Below are positions 5,027 to 5,940 of a stretch of DNA of 5,940 nucleotides, piece after piece. The stretch spans positions 1-5,940 of the forward strand of contig JAOZLO010000191.1 in the NCBI GenBank assembly GCA_029934775.1, read 5' to 3'. The DNA is from Desulfocapsaceae bacterium (GTDB lineage Bacteria > Desulfobacterota > Desulfobulbia > Desulfobulbales > Desulfocapsaceae). The notes beneath the pieces were generated by a model, which saw only the letters and a program-made list of their open reading frames with translations, was not told the DNA's origin and searched no databases. Within the stretch, counting starts at the first letter, position 1. Each line of letters begins with the position of its first letter. A program made the translations under genes and the position numbers.

Positions 5027-5940
5027 ATGATCAGTGTGGTTATCCCAGCTTACAATGCAGAACAAACACTTGACTCATGCCTCCGTGCCTTTTCCAGACA
5101 GACGATCTCCTCTGACTCATTTGAAGTAATCGTCGTTGATGATGGTTCGACTGATCGTACGGCCGAGATAGCCCAGCGATTTCCCATCCGATATATCTAC
5201 CAGGAAAACCACGGCCCTGCCACCGCCAGAAACTATGGTGCTGGAGTTAGTAAAGGTGATGTCCTCCTCTTTACTGATTCCGACTGTATTCCAACTCATA
5301 GCTGGATTGAGGAAATGGTAGCACCTTTTCATCAAAAAGAGGTTATGGCAGTCAAAGGCGCCTATCGTACAGAGCAGAGGGAAATCGTAGCCAGGTTTGC
5401 TCAAATCGAATTTGAGGAACGCTTCTATCTACTGGAAAAAGCAGGTAAAACTGACATGGTAGACACTTACTCTGCCGGATATAGACGCCACATCTTCCAT
5501 GAACTTAATGGATTTAATAGCCGCTTTCCGGAAGCAAATAATGAAGACACGGAGCTGTCTTATCGAATGACAGCGTTACGACTGAGAATGGTTTTTAACC
5601 CCAGAGCAATTGTTTTTCACTTAAGACATCCTGACTCAGTCATAAGGTATGCACGGCTCAAATTCAGTAGAGGCTACTGGAGAATGCTGGTATATCGCCA
5701 ATTCCCTGGAAAAATGATACAAGAGACCTATACCCCAAAATCACTAAAACTACAAATCTTTGCCTTTTTTCTTATGGTGACCACCCTGCCATTGCCTTTC
5801 TTTCTTCCCGGCTGGGGGCTGATAATCCTTCTGGCAACTCTTTGTTTGTTTACAGGCTCCATTGTACCATTTGCCCTGTTCAGCTTTCAAAAAGATACCG
5901 TGGTTGGCTTATATGCTCCTTTTCTATTAGCTGTAAGGGC
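5027..5940 (+). CDS. Family 2 glycosyltransferase with C-terminal membrane segments (3' end outside window)
   Basis: The frame stays open for 304 complete codons to the window edge. It is a GT-A-fold inverting transferase that uses a nucleotide sugar. Visible features are the opening strand SVVIPAYNAE (3-12), nucleotide-binding VVDDGSTD (36-43), GPATARNYG (63-71), the metal-binding DSD at 84-86 in FTDSDC, and the acidic pair E173-D174 in NNEDTEL, the place of the catalytic base. Two hydrophobic stretches follow, at about 243-261 and 263-285, and more may lie beyond the edge. The catalytic domain should therefore face the cytoplasm, anchored at the inner membrane, and act on a lipid-linked or lipid acceptor. 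Sugar and acceptor are unknown. It starts 19 nt after the radical SAM stop with a strong ribosome binding site, so the two are very probably one transcript. This supports a glycolipid or surface-glycan pathway for the group. The family call is secure and the pathway is inference. Confidence 0.92.
   Translation, partial: MISVVIPAYNAEQTLDSCLRAFSRQTISSDSFEVIVVDDGSTDRTAEIAQRFPIRYIYQENHGPATARNYGAGVSKGDVLLFTDSDCIPTHSWIEEMVAPFHQKEVMAVKGAYRTEQREIVARFAQIEFEERFYLLEKAGKTDMVDTYSAGYRRHIFHELNGFNSRFPEANNEDTELSYRMTALRLRMVFNPRAIVFHLRHPDSVIRYARLKFSRGYWRMLVYRQFPGKMIQETYTPKSLKLQIFAFFLMVTTLPLPFFLPGWGLIILLATLCLFTGSIVPFALFSFQKDTVVGLYAPFLLAVR

Noticed and set aside
5117..5404. Minus-strand 95-codon frame in the glycosyltransferase region
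   Set aside because: It is antisense to the GT2 catalytic core, where the plus-strand frame carries the DDGSTD and DSD motifs.

Overview
This window looks like chromosomal DNA from a Gram-negative bacterium. Its gene content suits a surface-polysaccharide, lipopolysaccharide or glycolipid locus. Codon and composition style, and the pairing of a GmhA-type isomerase with a deoxyhypusine-synthase-like protein, remind me of anaerobic Desulfobacterota/Geobacter-type genomes. That placement is an impression, not a demonstrated assignment. No rRNA, tRNA, CRISPR array, insertion sequence or integrase is visible.

Layout: two gene groups point away from each other across an AT-rich gap of 428 bp (1474-1901). 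On the minus strand, reading right to left, are a GmhA-type sedoheptulose-7-phosphate isomerase (1473-889, GTG start) and a conserved protein of unknown function that runs off the left edge (892-1). The two overlap by 4 bp (ATGA), so their translation is probably coupled. On the plus strand are a 500-residue adenylate-forming acyl/aryl ligase (1902-3404), a 489-residue B12-binding-type radical SAM enzyme (3538-5007), and a family 2 glycosyltransferase with C-terminal membrane segments that runs off the right edge (5027-5940). The window therefore contains five protein genes, two of them cut by its edges.

How they may work together: GmhA makes D-glycero-D-manno-heptose 7-phosphate, the first committed intermediate for nucleotide-activated heptoses. 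The coupled partner has a deoxyhypusine-synthase-like pattern in its C-terminal half and may act in or beside that pathway, but its function is not known to me. The ligase, radical SAM enzyme and glycosyltransferase look like one biosynthetic operon, in which an activated carboxylic acid is built in, a carbon skeleton is modified by radical chemistry, and a sugar is transferred at the membrane. This chemistry is inferred from families; the substrates cannot be read from the sequence.

The most interesting points are the GmhA/DHS-like overlapping pair, the ligase-radical SAM-glycosyltransferase trio with no recognisable known product, an 18-codon ORF at 3453-3509 that resembles the first residues of a B12-radical SAM protein, and a repeat-bearing divergent control region.
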